Shown: positions 1 to 9,594, counted from the first letter of the stretch. The stretch is 64,000 nt of DNA from Georhizobium profundi (GCF_003952725.1 NZ_CP032509.1:4292608-4356607), one strand, 5' to 3'. A program made the numbers and translations. The notes: generated from the letters alone by a model not told the origin.

Positions 1-618
1 CGACTGATCGGTCGAGGCCTCGCCTATCCCGCCTTCATGAGCCGTGGCGATATCCGGGCGTGGATCAGCGACCAGGAGCGTGCGACCGGCAAGCCATGGC
101 CGCGCGATCCGGACGGTGCACCGATCTATCCTGCCCTGGATCGTCACCTCTCCGCCTCCGAACGCGAAGCCCGGATCGCCGCAGGTGTGCCTTTCGCGTG
201 GCGGCTCGATATGGCGGCTGCGCTCGCCATGGTGGGTCCGGACCTCAGCTGGGTGGAAAGCGGCCAAGGCCCCTCGGGCGAGCACGGGATCATCGTCGCC
301 GATCCGGGTGCCTGGGGCGATGTGATGCTGGCGCGCCGGGACACGCCGACGAGCTATCATCTCTCCGTAGTGGTCGACGATGCGCTGCAGGGCGTGAGCG
401 ACGTGGTGCGCGGCCGGGATCTCTTTTTTGCTACGGCGATCCACCGGCTGTTGCAGCACCTACTCTCACTGCCGGCGCCGCGCTACCACCATCACCGGTT
501 GATCCTCGGTGACGACGGAACGAAGCTTTCGAAGAGCAAGGGTGACGAAGGCATTGCCGCCCTGCGCAATGCAGGCATCGATCCCGTCACGATCCGCAAT
601 GAGCTCGGATTTCGCTAG
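1..618 (+). CDS. gluQ: Glutamyl-Q tRNA(Asp) synthetase, 3' part only
   Basis: This is the C-terminal 205 codons of a truncated class I glutamyl-tRNA synthetase paralogue. The frame is open from the first base, so the gene starts before the window. The family activates glutamate and attaches it to queuosine in tRNA(Asp). Visible are the segment LIGRGLAYPAFMSRG and, near the C terminus, the class I KMSKS-type signature KLSKSKGDEG. The protein stops about 30 residues after that signature, with no anticodon-binding domain, which separates GluQ from GltX. The HIGH-type motif lies outside the window. It overlaps the end of the convergent small membrane gene by 4 bases. Confidence 0.9.
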   Translation, partial: RLIGRGLAYPAFMSRGDIRAWISDQERATGKPWPRDPDGAPIYPALDRHLSASEREARIAAGVPFAWRLDMAAALAMVGPDLSWVESGQGPSGEHGIIVADPGAWGDVMLARRDTPTSYHLSVVVDDALQGVSDVVRGRDLFFATAIHRLLQHLLSLPAPRYHHHRLILGDDGTKLSKSKGDEGIAALRNAGIDPVTIRNELGFR

Positions 619-911
619 AAATCCATGCGCATGAGAATGCGCTTCACCACAGCCAGGAAGAACAGCGATCCGAAGCCTCCTGCGATGCCGGCAGCAAACC
701 GGATCTCCGTCGCATCCATCGGCATGCGCATCGCTTCATAGGCCATCAGACCGAGATAGAAGCCGGCAGCGAGCACGATCATGTTGCCGAGGGCACCAAA
801 GCCCTGCCTGCCCATGACGGCATCCATCGCCTGCCCGACCAGAAATCCACCCATCAGCGCAAGGATCGCAAAAATGGTGGACCATTCGACTGAAAGATCC
901 CCGAGCATCAT
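615..911 (-). CDS. Small conserved-looking membrane protein, function unknown
   Basis: A 98-residue protein with three hydrophobic segments (about residues 10-30, 38-58 and 73-90), each long enough to span the membrane, and a basic C-terminal end (KRILMRMDF). I do not recognise a named family. Two adjacent start codons (MMLG) make the start ambiguous by one codon. It ends 4 bases inside the convergent gluQ gene. The gene upstream on the same strand is the YihY-type membrane protein, 107 bases away, so the two could share a transcript. The hydrophobic pattern and tight packing support a real gene. Confidence 0.6.
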   Translation of the reverse strand: MMLGDLSVEWSTIFAILALMGGFLVGQAMDAVMGRQGFGALGNMIVLAAGFYLGLMAYEAMRMPMDATEIRFAAGIAGGFGSLFFLAVVKRILMRMDF

Positions 912-1018
912 GCTCGCACCTCCAACGCTTCACCCATTGCTAAAATACCATTGGCCGCTGTCGGCTGCGATGGGATTGTGGAGATTGGGTAAACGGCGTC
1001 CTAGCGGCACACCGACAA

Positions 1019-1867
1019 TTAGGCGTCGTCCTTGTGGATCGACCGGTAGCGCAGGATCGCGGCATTCACTTCGGCTCCGAGAATGAAGATCGCCGCCACG
1101 ATGTACAGGAAGAACAGCGCGATCACGATCGAGGCGAGGCCTGCATAGGTCGATACGTAAGTCGCGAAACGCTGCAGATAGGACGCAAAAAGGCTTGCGG
1201 CGACCAGCCAGCAGAAGATGGTGAGTCCGACACCCGGCAGGACCTCGGTCAGCTTGCGCCGGCCGGCGGGCAGCCAGAGATGCGAGATCGCAAGGCCGAT
1301 GATGAGGACGGATACGGCCACCACGATGCGCCAATTGTCGATCATCGACGTCGTCGCATCCATCCAGGGCAGCCAGTCCCGCGCCAGCCGGACGGCGAGC
1401 GGGGCAAGGACGAGCAGGAAGCTGATCGCCATGAAAACGAAGGATGCGATGAAGACGAAGCCGAGGCTTTGCGCGCGCGTCAGATACCAGGGTCGCCGAT
1501 CGGCGACGCGATAGGCACGGTTCAGCGAGATGCGCAGCGCTTCAACGCCGTTCGACGCGAAGAACGCCGCCGCGAGAACACCGATTGTCAGAAGGTCGAA
1601 ACGATCCTGCGTCAGCACATTCTCGACTTCTCGCGCGATCGGCTCGGCGACGGTCTGCGGCCAGGTGTCGAAGATGAGATGCACGGCCGTCTCGGAGAAC
1701 GCATCGGCGCCGAGATAACTGGCCAGCGCCGTTCCGAAGATCATGAAGGGGAAGATCGCCATGATCGTCGAAAGCGCGACATGGCTCGCCATCGCCCAGC
1801 CATCTTCGTCGTTGAAGTGGTTGAAGGCGTCGAGCGCTATCCGGTAGGTCTTCTTGTAGACGCCCAT
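1019..1867 (-). CDS. YihY/virulence factor BrkB family membrane protein
   Basis: A 282-residue integral membrane protein with about six transmembrane segments, typical of the YihY/BrkB (formerly misnamed RNase BN) family. Family hallmarks include the N-terminal SHVALSTIMAIFPFMIFG stretch and GVEALRISLNRAYRV. Function is not established; members are inner-membrane proteins sometimes proposed as transporters. I chose the ATG at 1867 (MGVYKKTYRIA), which begins just before the usual conserved part. An in-frame GTG at 1912 would add 15 residues of unlikely composition. It is divergent from the SDR gene at 1949. Confidence 0.85.
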   Translation of the reverse strand: MGVYKKTYRIALDAFNHFNDEDGWAMASHVALSTIMAIFPFMIFGTALASYLGADAFSETAVHLIFDTWPQTVAEPIAREVENVLTQDRFDLLTIGVLAAAFFASNGVEALRISLNRAYRVADRRPWYLTRAQSLGFVFIASFVFMAISFLLVLAPLAVRLARDWLPWMDATTSMIDNWRIVVAVSVLIIGLAISHLWLPAGRRKLTEVLPGVGLTIFCWLVAASLFASYLQRFATYVSTYAGLASIVIALFFLYIVAAIFILGAEVNAAILRYRSIHKDDA

Positions 1868-1948
1868 TCTCGTAAAGTCGCACTTCAGCCCAGGCGGTTC
1901 GGCGATGCGCACCGTTCCGCGCCCATCTCATCAAGCGGTGCATCAAGC

Positions 1949-2785
1949 ATGACACAAATACGTTCCATTCTCTTAACCGGATGCTCATCCGGTATCGGCG
2001 CCTATTGCGCACGGGCCTTGAAGGCCGAGGGCTGGCGCGTGCTGGCCACTGCGCGCACCAACGCCGACCTTGCCGCACTTGCAGCCGACGGGATCGAGGC
2101 CTTTCAACTCGACTACCGCGACGCGACCTCGATCGCGACGCTTTTCGAGACCGTGATGGCTGCGACAGGTGGCACGCTCGACGCGGTCTTCAACAATGGC
2201 GCCTACAGCCAGCCCGGCGCGGTGGAAGACTTGCCGGTCGAAGCGCTGCGCGAGCAGTTCGAGGCGAATGTCTTCGGCTGGCACGATCTCACGCGGCGCA
2301 TCGTGCCGGTCATGCGCGCACAAGGACATGGCCGCATCGTACAGTGCTCGTCCATCCTCGGCCTCGTTCCGATGCCCTATCGCGGCGCGTACAATGCCTC
2401 GAAACATGCGATCGAGGCGCTCAGCCTCACCATGCGCATGGAGTTGAAGGGCTCCGGCATCCATGTCAGCCTGATCGAGCCGGGCCCGATTGAATCGAAG
2501 ATCGCGATCAACGCACTTCGCTATGTGGAAAAATACATCGACATCGAGAACTCGGTTCATCGCGCAGCTTATGAAAAACAGCTCGCACGGCTGCGCCAGG
2601 GCGGGGTCAAGTCCAAGAACAAGCTCGGGCCGGACGCCGTGCATGCGGTTCTGACCCACGCGCTGAACTCGCCGAAACCACGGCCGCATTATCCGGTGAC
2701 GCGTCCGGCCAAGCTCGGCATCGCGATGAAGCGCCTTTTGCCGGCAGGCTTCTTCTACGACATGCTCGCCCGGCAGGAGCCCTGA
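1949..2785 (+). CDS. SDR family oxidoreductase
   Basis: A 278-residue classical short-chain dehydrogenase/reductase. The nucleotide-binding glycine motif TGCSSGIG is at residues 9-16, the NNGAYS segment stands in place of NNAG, and the catalytic Tyr/Lys appear as YNASKHA. The long C-terminal part after residue 200 resembles retinol-dehydrogenase-like SDRs. The substrate cannot be deduced. The start at 1949 (MTQIRSILLTG) is the only one that puts the Rossmann strand at the N terminus; the frame is open far upstream, but that part is antisense to the YihY gene. No operon partner is evident. Confidence 0.85.
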   Translation: MTQIRSILLTGCSSGIGAYCARALKAEGWRVLATARTNADLAALAADGIEAFQLDYRDATSIATLFETVMAATGGTLDAVFNNGAYSQPGAVEDLPVEALREQFEANVFGWHDLTRRIVPVMRAQGHGRIVQCSSILGLVPMPYRGAYNASKHAIEALSLTMRMELKGSGIHVSLIEPGPIESKIAINALRYVEKYIDIENSVHRAAYEKQLARLRQGGVKSKNKLGPDAVHAVLTHALNSPKPRPHYPVTRPAKLGIAMKRLLPAGFFYDMLARQEP

Positions 2786-2894
2786 CACGGCGTCATTGCG
2801 ACACACTTTCCGTGAGCGGATGGAATGTGGCAAAGCAGGCGCAACGTCCTATGTGTGGTGTTCTCATACGCCACAGCGCAAGAAGTGACCTGAT

Positions 2895-3092
2895 ATGGAA
2901 AACATCACTTACGCCCTCGCCATCATCGTCATGGCCGCCGTCGCGGTCGTGCTCGTGCGCGGCTTGTTTCATATGATGCGGGGCGGCGACGGCGTCACGT
3001 CGAACAAGCTGATGCAGATGCGCATTCTCCTGCAGTTCATCGCGATCGTTCTCATCGTGGTGACGCTGTTGCTGACGAATGGCGGGCGCTGA
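2895..3092 (+). CDS. Twin-transmembrane small protein (HIG1-like)
   Basis: A 65-residue protein made of two hydrophobic helices (about 5-23 and 44-61) around a short polar loop containing NKLMQMRILLQ. This matches the hypoxia-induced-protein (HIG1) type found in alphaproteobacteria, where the NKLMxxRxxxQ loop is characteristic; related mitochondrial proteins associate with respiratory complexes. It lies 27 bases upstream of the corrinoid adenosyltransferase gene and probably heads the same operon. The bacterial function is not settled. Confidence 0.8.
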   Translation: MENITYALAIIVMAAVAVVLVRGLFHMMRGGDGVTSNKLMQMRILLQFIAIVLIVVTLLLTNGGR

Positions 3093-3119
3093 TCGCGCGA
3101 CCTGAATGCGGGGGGACGA

Positions 3120-3692
3120 ATGATGGTTCGACTGAACAAGATCTACACGCGTACCGGAGACGATGGCACCACTGGCCTCGTCAGTGGTGATCGCCGCGCA
3201 AAGGACGACGCCCGCATCGAGGCGTTCGGCACCGTCGACGAGGCCAATTGTACCATCGGCATGGCACGGCTCTACACATCAGGCAGCGAACTCGATGCGG
3301 TGCTCTCGCGCATCCAGAACGATTTCTTCGATCTCGGCGCCGATCTCGCCACGCCGCATACGGACGAGAAGCTGGAATACGAGCCGCTGCGCATCGTCGC
3401 CGCCCAGGTCGATTGGCTGGAGACACAGATCGACCGGCTCAATGCCGATCTCGAACCGTTGAGATCCTTCGTGCTGCCGGCCGGCACGGCACTGGCCACC
3501 CACCTCCACCTCGCGCGGACGATTGCACGACGGGCAGAACGTGCGATGGTGACGCTTGCGGCCAACGAGACGATCAATCCCGACGCGCTGCGTTACATCA
3601 ACCGCGTCTCGGACTTCCTGTTCGTCGCAGCCCGCCACGCCAACGCCAAGGGCGAAGGTGACGTCCTGTGGGTTCCGGGCAAGAACCGCTGA
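3120..3692 (+). CDS. PduO-type cob(I)alamin adenosyltransferase
   Basis: A 190-residue ATP:cob(I)alamin adenosyltransferase of the PduO/MMAB type, which moves the adenosyl group of ATP to cob(I)alamin to make adenosylcobalamin. The ATP-binding N terminus YTRTGDDGTTGL is at about residues 9-20, followed by FGTVDEANCTIG and the C-terminal helix RYINRVSDFLFVAARH with the conserved Arg/Asp pair. Two consecutive ATGs (3120 and 3123) follow a G-rich ribosome-binding site (GGGGGGA). The window also carries cobS and cobT of aerobic cobalamin synthesis, but 33 kb away. Confidence 0.93.
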   Translation: MMVRLNKIYTRTGDDGTTGLVSGDRRAKDDARIEAFGTVDEANCTIGMARLYTSGSELDAVLSRIQNDFFDLGADLATPHTDEKLEYEPLRIVAAQVDWLETQIDRLNADLEPLRSFVLPAGTALATHLHLARTIARRAERAMVTLAANETINPDALRYINRVSDFLFVAARHANAKGEGDVLWVPGKNR

Positions 3693-3720
3693 CGCCATCA
3701 ACCGGCCATCGGGGGTGGCG

Positions 3721-4461
3721 ATGTTCGTTCCGATCCACGACGCCAACGATCTTCGTCACATCCGACTTCAGGTGGTCACGCTCGGGCTGATCGCCGCCAA
3801 CGTCCTCATCTATTTCACGACGGCGCTGGACGGCCTCGACAGCGAGGCGGTGCTCGCGACGGTCTACGGTCTCGGCTACATTCCAGCGGTCGCCAACGGC
3901 CACCTCGATCTCGCGCCGGCGCTGACGATCGTGCCCGACGCGGCAACCTACATCACCTACGCCTTTCTACATGGCGGCCTCCTGCACCTTGCAGGCAACA
4001 TGGCCTTTCTCTGGGTATTCGGCGACAATGTCGAGGATGCGATGGGGCATGTGCGCTTCCTCCTCTTCTACCTGCTCTGCGCCGCGGCCGCCGCGATGGC
4101 TCACGGACTTCTCTATCCGTTTTCCGAAGTGCCGTTGATCGGGGCCTCAGGCGCGGCCTCGGGCGTGGTTGCGGCCTATCTCCTGCTTCATCCGCGCGTT
4201 CGCCTGTGGGTGCTCGTCTTCGGCCGCATTCCCGTTCCCGTGCCCGCCTATCTCGCGTTGATCGCCTGGATCGCCTACCAGTTCGGCATGCTCGTCATCG
4301 ATCTCGGCGGCGAAGTGTCCTGGGCGGCGCATGCGGGCGGCATCGTTGCTGGGCTGGTGCTGCTGCCCTTGATGAAGCGCCGCGACGTGCCGCTTTTCGA
4401 CCGCCGGATCGTGCGCCCGCGGGCCGTGACGGTCGTGCCCGCCATCCGTCGCGATATTTGA
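3721..4461 (+). CDS. Rhomboid-family intramembrane serine protease
   Basis: A 246-residue membrane protein with about six transmembrane helices. The rhomboid fold is indicated by LAGNMAFLWVFGDNVED (conserved Asn in TM2 and the following acidic loop), the catalytic serine in GASGAASGVV, and the catalytic histidine in AAHAGGIVAG. It would cut membrane-anchored substrates inside the bilayer; the natural substrate is unknown. The gene starts 28 bases after the adenosyltransferase stop and is probably co-transcribed with it. Its stop codon lies inside the putative -35 hexamer of the etfBA promoter. Confidence 0.9.
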   Translation: MFVPIHDANDLRHIRLQVVTLGLIAANVLIYFTTALDGLDSEAVLATVYGLGYIPAVANGHLDLAPALTIVPDAATYITYAFLHGGLLHLAGNMAFLWVFGDNVEDAMGHVRFLLFYLLCAAAAAMAHGLLYPFSEVPLIGASGAASGVVAAYLLLHPRVRLWVLVFGRIPVPVPAYLALIAWIAYQFGMLVIDLGGEVSWAAHAGGIVAGLVLLPLMKRRDVPLFDRRIVRPRAVTVVPAIRRDI

Positions 4462-4486
4462 CTTTTACGTAAGCGTAAGTTACCTC
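4458..4486 (+). promoter_or_regulatory. Putative etfBA promoter with LiuR/MerR-like palindrome in the spacer
   Basis: A TTGACT -35-like hexamer (4458-4463) is followed after 17 bases by TACCTC (4481-4486), a weak -10. The spacer is almost entirely occupied by TTTACGTAAGCGTAAG (4464-4479), two inverted arms TTTACG and CGTAAg separated by 4 bases. This resembles the ACG/CGT-centred palindromes known for LiuR, a MerR-family regulator of branched-chain amino acid and acyl-CoA breakdown whose regulons can include etfBA. The transcript would start about 140 bases before etfB. The motif match is from memory and has not been scored. Confidence 0.5.
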
Positions 4487-4631
4487 TCGACCGATGTCGA
4501 GCGGTCCTGGACGCGATTGAATTCCGCGGGGAATGGCGTATGCATGTCGCGAATTGGCCGCCTTGCCGGCTTCCCGGTGAGGCAAACCAACCCCGTCCGC
4601 GTCCAAGTCCGCGTTCTAGAAAGGGAAGAGA

Positions 4632-5381
4632 ATGAAGATCCTCGTGCCGGTAAAAAGGGTGGTCGACTACAACGTGAAAATCCGCGTCAAGGCGGACGGT
4701 TCGGGCGTCGAACTGAACAACGTGAAGATGTCGATGAACCCGTTCGATGAGATCGCCGTCGAAGAGGCGCTGCGACTCAAGGAAGCTGGCAAGGCCGAGG
4801 AAGTGGTCGTCGTTTCCGTCGGGCCGGCAAAGGCCGAGGAAACGCTGCGCACCGGGCTTGCAATGGGTGCCGACCGTGCGCTCCTGATCCAGACCGACGA
4901 CGTGGTCGAGCCGCTGGCCGTTGCCAAGCTGCTCAAGGCCGTCGTGGCGGAAGAAAATCCCGATCTGGTCATTCTCGGCAAGCAGGCGATCGATGACGAC
5001 TCGAACCAGACCGGCCAGATGCTTTCGGCTCTGCTCGGCTGGGGCCAGGGCACCTTTGCCTCCAAGGTCGAACTCGGCGATGGCAAGGTCAATGTGACCC
5101 GCGAAGTCGATGGCGGCCTGCAGACGATCGAGCTGAAGCTGCCAGCCGTCGTAACGACGGATCTGCGCCTCAACGAACCGCGCTATGCATCGCTTCCGAA
5201 CATAATGAAGGCCAAGAAGAAGCCGCTCGACAAGAAGACGCCGGCCGATTTCGGCGTCGATACCGCGCCGCGTCTCAAGGTCCTGAAGACCGAGGAACCC
5301 GCTGGCCGTTCGGCAGGGGTCAAGGTCGGCTCCGTTGAGGAACTGGTGCAGAAGCTCAAGAACGAAGCCAGCGTGCTTTGA
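4632..5381 (+). CDS. etfB: Electron transfer flavoprotein beta subunit
   Basis: A 249-residue EtfB, the AMP-binding subunit of the heterodimeric flavoprotein that accepts electrons from acyl-CoA and other dehydrogenases and passes them to ETF-ubiquinone oxidoreductase. It opens with [16 protein letters not shown] and carries the signature region [19 protein letters not shown] around residues 185-203. A ribosome-binding site (GGGAAGAG) precedes the ATG. It is followed by etfA after 84 bases. Several potential electron donors are encoded in the window, including the acyl-CoA dehydrogenase of the aromatic-CoA operon. Confidence 0.96.
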   Translation: MKILVPVKRVVDYNVKIRVKADGSGVELNNVKMSMNPFDEIAVEEALRLKEAGKAEEVVVVSVGPAKAEETLRTGLAMGADRALLIQTDDVVEPLAVAKLLKAVVAEENPDLVILGKQAIDDDSNQTGQMLSALLGWGQGTFASKVELGDGKVNVTREVDGGLQTIELKLPAVVTTDLRLNEPRYASLPNIMKAKKKPLDKKTPADFGVDTAPRLKVLKTEEPAGRSAGVKVGSVEELVQKLKNEASVL

Positions 5382-5465
5382 TGTGATTTTCAGCGTTGGC
5401 CCGAGGCTCGGTCGAGAGACCGCAACGCCTTGAGCCCGCCAACGCGCTCAAGGGAGAAACGACAG

Positions 5466-6395
5466 ATGACCATTCTTCTCGTCGCTGAACACGACAATGC
5501 AACGCTTTCCGACCAGACGGCGAAGGCGCTTTCGGCTGCCTCCAAGATCGGTGGAGAGGTCCACGTCCTCGTCGCCGGCAAGGGCGCGCAGGCCGCCGCC
5601 GACGCAGCTGCCAAACTTGAGGGCGTCACCAAGGTTCTGCTGGCCGATGCCGACAGCCTGGAACACCGCCTTGCCGAGCCGACCGCTGCGCTGATCGCGA
5701 AGCTTGCAGCCGACTACGACACGGTGATCGCGCCCGCGACCACCATGGGCAAGAACGTGCTGCCGCGCGTCGCCGCGCTGCTCGACGTCATGCAGCTGTC
5801 CGACATCATCGAAGTCATCGACGCGACGACCTTCAAACGCCCGATCTATGCCGGCAACGCGCTGCAGACCGTGCAGACCAGCGACGCCAAGAAGGTGATC
5901 ACCGTGCGCACGGCCTCCTTCCAGGTGGCTGGCGAGGGTGGTTCGGCGAGCGTCGAGACCATCGACGCCGGTGAAAATCCGGGTGTGTCGTCCTTCGTCG
6001 GTGAGGCGATTGCCGAAACCGATCGTCCCGAACTCACCTCCGCGCGGATCATCGTGTCCGGCGGCCGTGCGCTCGGCTCCAAGGAAAAGTTCGAGGAAGT
6101 GGTGCTGCCGCTTGCCGACAAGCTCGGTGCAGCCGTCGGCGCTTCGCGCGCTGCCGTCGACGCCGGCTATGCGCCGAACGACTGGCAGGTCGGCCAGACC
6201 GGCAAGGTCGTCGCCCCCGATCTCTACATCGCCTGCGGCATCTCCGGCGCGATCCAGCACCTTGCCGGCATGAAGGATTCCAAGGTGATCGTCGCGATTA
6301 ACAAGGACGAGGAAGCACCGATCTTCCAGGTCGCCGATTACGGCCTGGTTGCGGATCTCTTCACCGCGCTTCCGGAACTCGAAAAAGCGCTTTGA
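5466..6395 (+). CDS. etfA: Electron transfer flavoprotein alpha subunit
   Basis: A 309-residue EtfA carrying the FAD site. The N-terminal domain begins [12 protein letters not shown]. The C-terminal FAD domain shows [33 protein letters not shown] and [18 protein letters not shown], with the usual [19 protein letters not shown] close to the C terminus. The ATG at 5466 follows GGGAGAAACGAC. It is the second gene of the etfBA pair; a long hairpin follows before hbd. Confidence 0.96.
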   Translation: MTILLVAEHDNATLSDQTAKALSAASKIGGEVHVLVAGKGAQAAADAAAKLEGVTKVLLADADSLEHRLAEPTAALIAKLAADYDTVIAPATTMGKNVLPRVAALLDVMQLSDIIEVIDATTFKRPIYAGNALQTVQTSDAKKVITVRTASFQVAGEGGSASVETIDAGENPGVSSFVGEAIAETDRPELTSARIIVSGGRALGSKEKFEEVVLPLADKLGAAVGASRAAVDAGYAPNDWQVGQTGKVVAPDLYIACGISGAIQHLAGMKDSKVIVAINKDEEAPIFQVADYGLVADLFTALPELEKAL

Positions 6396-6418
6396 TCGCA
6401 CGCCGATTTGCACATTAG

Positions 6419-6457
6419 AGCGCTGGCCGGGGTGGACGCATGCCACCCGGCCACGCT
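6419..6457 (+). terminator. Strong GC-rich hairpin between etfA and hbd
   Basis: The two arms AGCG-C-TGGCCGGG-G-TGG and CCACCCGGCCACGCT pair over about 15 base pairs with two single-base bulges and a 7-base loop. It starts 24 bases after the etfA stop. There is no proper T-run (AGTTTCCC follows), so it could be a weak terminator, a processing site or a 3'-end stabiliser rather than a classical intrinsic terminator. Confidence 0.45.
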
Positions 6458-6500
6458 AGTTTCCCTCACTCTTTCAGGACATGGCGGAAACAGAGGGTCA

Positions 6501-7382
6501 ATGACCAGCACAATTCGTAGCGTGGGCGTGGTGGGCGCGGGACAGATGGGCTGCGGCATCGCCCAGGTCTGTGCTCTTGCCGGGTATGACGTCCGTCTTC
6601 ACGATGTGACGACCGAGCGCATCGAAGCGGGACTTGCGACGATCAACGGCAACCTCGCGCGCCAGGTCTCTTCGGCAAAGTTGCCGGAAGAAGAGCGCAG
6701 CAAGGCGCTGTCGCTAATCAAGGCCGCTCCGACCATGGACGATCTGGCCTCGATGGATCTCGTCATCGAGGCCGCGACGGAAGACGAAACCGTCAAGCGC
6801 AAGATCTACCAGCAGCTCTGCCCTGCTCTCAATCCCGAGGCGATCCTCGCCACCAACACCTCGTCACTCTCCATCACACGGCTCGCCTCGGCCACCGACA
6901 GACCCGAACGCTTCATCGGCATTCACTTCATGAACCCGGTCCCGGTGATGAAGCTGGTGGAGCTGGTGCGCGGCATCGCGACGGAAGACGAGACGTTCCA
7001 GTCCGCCAACAAATTCGTCGCCTCGCTCGACAAGACGATCACGGTTGCGGAGGACTTTCCGGCCTTCATCGTCAACCGCATCCTACTGCCGATGATCAAC
7101 GAGGCGATCTACACGCTCTATGAGGGCGTCGGCACCGTGGAAGCAATCGACACCGCGATGAAACTGGGCGCCAACCACCCGATGGGCCCGCTCCAACTCG
7201 CCGACTTCATCGGCCTCGACACCTGCCTGTCGATCATGCAGGTCCTCTATGACGGCCTCGCCGACAGCAAATACCGCCCCTGCCCGCTCCTCGTAAAATA
7301 CGTCGAAGCCGGCTGGCTCGGCCGCAAATCCGGCCGCGGATTCTATGATTATCGCGGCGAAGTGCCCGTTCCGACGCGGTAG
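6501..7382 (+). CDS. 3-hydroxybutyryl-CoA / 3-hydroxyacyl-CoA dehydrogenase
   Basis: A 293-residue NAD(P)-dependent 3-hydroxyacyl-CoA dehydrogenase, single-domain type (Hbd/PaaH), interconverting 3-hydroxyacyl-CoA and 3-oxoacyl-CoA. The Rossmann motif GAGQMGCGIAQV is near the N terminus. The catalytic region ATNTSSLSITRLA followed by GIHFMNPVPVMKLVELV contains the conserved His and Asn, and the C-terminal helical domain has NHPMGPLQLADFIGLD. The start at 6501 (MTSTIRSVGVV) puts the Rossmann strand where the family has it. The etfBA-hbd order is common in Hyphomicrobiales and fits a shared acyl-CoA role. Confidence 0.93.
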   Translation: MTSTIRSVGVVGAGQMGCGIAQVCALAGYDVRLHDVTTERIEAGLATINGNLARQVSSAKLPEEERSKALSLIKAAPTMDDLASMDLVIEAATEDETVKRKIYQQLCPALNPEAILATNTSSLSITRLASATDRPERFIGIHFMNPVPVMKLVELVRGIATEDETFQSANKFVASLDKTITVAEDFPAFIVNRILLPMINEAIYTLYEGVGTVEAIDTAMKLGANHPMGPLQLADFIGLDTCLSIMQVLYDGLADSKYRPCPLLVKYVEAGWLGRKSGRGFYDYRGEVPVPTR

Positions 7383-7403
7383 GACGCCGGCCCCAATGCC
7401 CGC

Positions 7404-8108
7404 CTAGATCGCCTTCGCCGTCTCCACCAGCTTGATGGCGTCTTCGCTGGCCCAGGCGGCGGGGCCGTTCATGGCGGCGAGGAGGCAGGAGTTTTCGTCG
7501 ATGAGGAGCGTCACGGGAAGGCCGAAGGCGAGGCCTTGGGCCTTGAGGTCGTTGAAGATGCCCATGGACGCATCGCGGTAGAGCGCGAGGTTGTCGACGC
7601 CGATTTCTTGCAGGAAAGCACGCGGCTTCTCTTCGTCGCCCAAGTCGATGTTGACCGTCACGACCTCGAACGTGTCGTCGCCCATCGTCTCCTGCAGCTC
7701 GGCGAGATCCGGCATCTCTTCCCGGCAGGGGGCGCACCAAGTGGCCCAGAGATTGACGAGCAGCGTCTTGCCGCCGAAATCGCCGAGCGTCATCGGCGCG
7801 CCGTCGGGGCCGTTGAAGCCGAGCGAGGCAAGCGAGACGGGCGTCTCTGTCGGAGCCATCGCGGCAACCGCTCCGGTGGCGACAGGGGTCAGCGCCGCAA
7901 CCCGGTCGTCGGTTGCCGCGCAGCTTGCCGCCTCGGTGGTGCCTTGAAGCGAAACGGCCGCCACTTCGTTCATCGGCGGCGTGCGGTCATTGCCAGAAGG
8001 ACTGCCCTTCACGTATACCGCCCCGGCACCAGCCAGGACACCAAGAACGACGGCGGCGATTGCCAGTTTCGCGGTGGACAGGCTCTGCATTCTCGCGATC
8101 CCTCTCAA
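7404..8108 (-). CDS. tlpA: Membrane-anchored thiol:disulfide interchange protein TlpA
   Basis: A 234-residue periplasmic thioredoxin-like protein with one N-terminal membrane anchor (residues about 13-33) and a TlpA/ResA-type domain carrying the active site [12 protein letters not shown]. TlpA keeps periplasmic thiols reduced, for example during copper-centre assembly of cytochrome oxidase. A low-complexity Ala/Thr/Pro linker of about 60 residues separates anchor and domain. The start could also be the ATG at 8090 (MQSLSTAK), which still keeps the anchor. It is divergent from argH with about 20 bases between starts. Confidence 0.9.
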   Translation of the reverse strand: MRGIARMQSLSTAKLAIAAVVLGVLAGAGAVYVKGSPSGNDRTPPMNEVAAVSLQGTTEAASCAATDDRVAALTPVATGAVAAMAPTETPVSLASLGFNGPDGAPMTLGDFGGKTLLVNLWATWCAPCREEMPDLAELQETMGDDTFEVVTVNIDLGDEEKPRAFLQEIGVDNLALYRDASMGIFNDLKAQGLAFGLPVTLLIDENSCLLAAMNGPAAWASEDAIKLVETAKAI

Positions 8109-8127
8109 TCAGACCGTTGGGCTCAAC

Positions 8128-9531
8128 ATGTCGGACAACACTGCCGAAGGCAAATCGTCGAACCAGATGTGGGGTGGGCGTTTCGCGTCCGGTCCTGCTG
8201 CGATCATGGAAGAAATCAATGCTTCCATCGACTTCGACCGCAAGCTGTACCGTCAGGATATCGCCGGCTCCCTCGCCCATGCGGCGATGCTCTCAGATAA
8301 GGGCATTATTTCGTCTGAGGATCGCGACAAGATCGCGCAGGGCCTGAAAACGATCCTCGGCGAGATCGAGCAGGGGCAGTTCCAGTTCTCCCGCCGGCTG
8401 GAAGATATTCACATGAACATCGAGGCGCGGCTCGCCGATCTCATCGGTCCTGCAGCGGGCCGCCTGCACACAGCCCGGTCGCGCAACGACCAGGTGGCGC
8501 TGGATTTCCGGCTGTGGGTGAAGGAAGAACTGCAGCGCACGGACACGGCATTGACCGGCCTGATCGAGGCATTTCTCGAGCGCGCCGGTGAGCACGCCGA
8601 AACCGTGATGCCGGGCTTCACGCATCTCCAATCGGCCCAGCCCGTGACATTCGGTCACCATCTCATGGCCTATGTGGAAATGTTCGGCCGCGACCGTTCA
8701 AGGGTCCGCGATGCGATCGAACGGCTCGACGAATCGCCGCTCGGTGCCGCGGCACTTGCCGGCACGGGCTATCCGATCGATCGCCATCAGACCGCCGCTG
8801 CGCTGAATTTCCGCGAGCCGACCCGCAATTCCATCGACACGGTGTCGGATCGTGACTTCGCGCTGGAGTTCCTGGCGACGGCTTCGATCGCGGCCACGCA
8901 TCTGTCGCGGCTTGCCGAGGAGATCGTCATCTGGTCGACGCCGCAGTTCCATTTCGTGACGCTGTCGGATGCCTTTTCCACCGGCTCGTCGATCATGCCG
9001 CAGAAGAAGAACCCGGATGCGGCCGAACTGGTGCGGGCAAAGACCGGCCGTATCAATGGCTCGCTGATCGCGCTGCTGACGGTGATGAAGGGTCTCCCGC
9101 TCGCCTATTCCAAGGACATGCAGGAAGACAAGGAGCAGGTGTTCGACGCCGCCGAAAGCCTGGAGCTCAGCATCGCCGCCATGACGGGCATGATCCGCGA
9201 CCTCAAGGTCAACGCGCAATCGATGCGGGCGGCTGCCGGCTCGGGCCATTCCACCGCCACTGATCTTGCCGACTGGCTGGTGCGCGAAGCCGGCCTGCCC
9301 TTCCGCGAAGCACACCATGTCACGGGACGCGCAGTCGCGCTTGCGGACGAGAAGGGCTGCACGCTTTCGGATCTGCCTCTCGACGCGCTGCAGGCGATTC
9401 ATGCGTCTATCACCGACGATGTCTTCAATGTGCTCTCGGTCGAAGCCTCGGTCGCCAGCCGCAAATCGTTTGGCGGAACGGCGCCCGATCAGGTGCGCAG
9501 CCAGATCGCCTGGTGGCGGGAACGGCTCTAG
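8128..9531 (+). CDS. argH: Argininosuccinate lyase
   Basis: A 467-residue argininosuccinate lyase, cleaving argininosuccinate to arginine and fumarate in the last step of arginine synthesis. The fumarase/ASL superfamily signature [16 protein letters not shown] is present, preceded by [13 protein letters not shown] and [16 protein letters not shown] with the catalytic residues. The start at 8128 ([19 protein letters not shown]) matches the family N terminus; the open frame before it is antisense to tlpA. A lipoprotein gene and lysA follow. Confidence 0.97.
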   Translation: MSDNTAEGKSSNQMWGGRFASGPAAIMEEINASIDFDRKLYRQDIAGSLAHAAMLSDKGIISSEDRDKIAQGLKTILGEIEQGQFQFSRRLEDIHMNIEARLADLIGPAAGRLHTARSRNDQVALDFRLWVKEELQRTDTALTGLIEAFLERAGEHAETVMPGFTHLQSAQPVTFGHHLMAYVEMFGRDRSRVRDAIERLDESPLGAAALAGTGYPIDRHQTAAALNFREPTRNSIDTVSDRDFALEFLATASIAATHLSRLAEEIVIWSTPQFHFVTLSDAFSTGSSIMPQKKNPDAAELVRAKTGRINGSLIALLTVMKGLPLAYSKDMQEDKEQVFDAAESLELSIAAMTGMIRDLKVNAQSMRAAAGSGHSTATDLADWLVREAGLPFREAHHVTGRAVALADEKGCTLSDLPLDALQAIHASITDDVFNVLSVEASVASRKSFGGTAPDQVRSQIAWWRERL

Positions 9532-9594
9532 CACGTTGCCAGCTGAAGTGGATGCCGGTTCATCGTTCGGGAACGCGACATCCCAACACACAAA

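Noticed and set aside
1034..1948. Upstream extension of the SDR frame
   Set aside because: It runs antisense through the YihY-type gene; the SDR fold begins at 1949.
2786..3119. Cobalamin riboswitch before the adenosyltransferase
   Set aside because: The spacers are too short and no B12-box-like sequence was seen.
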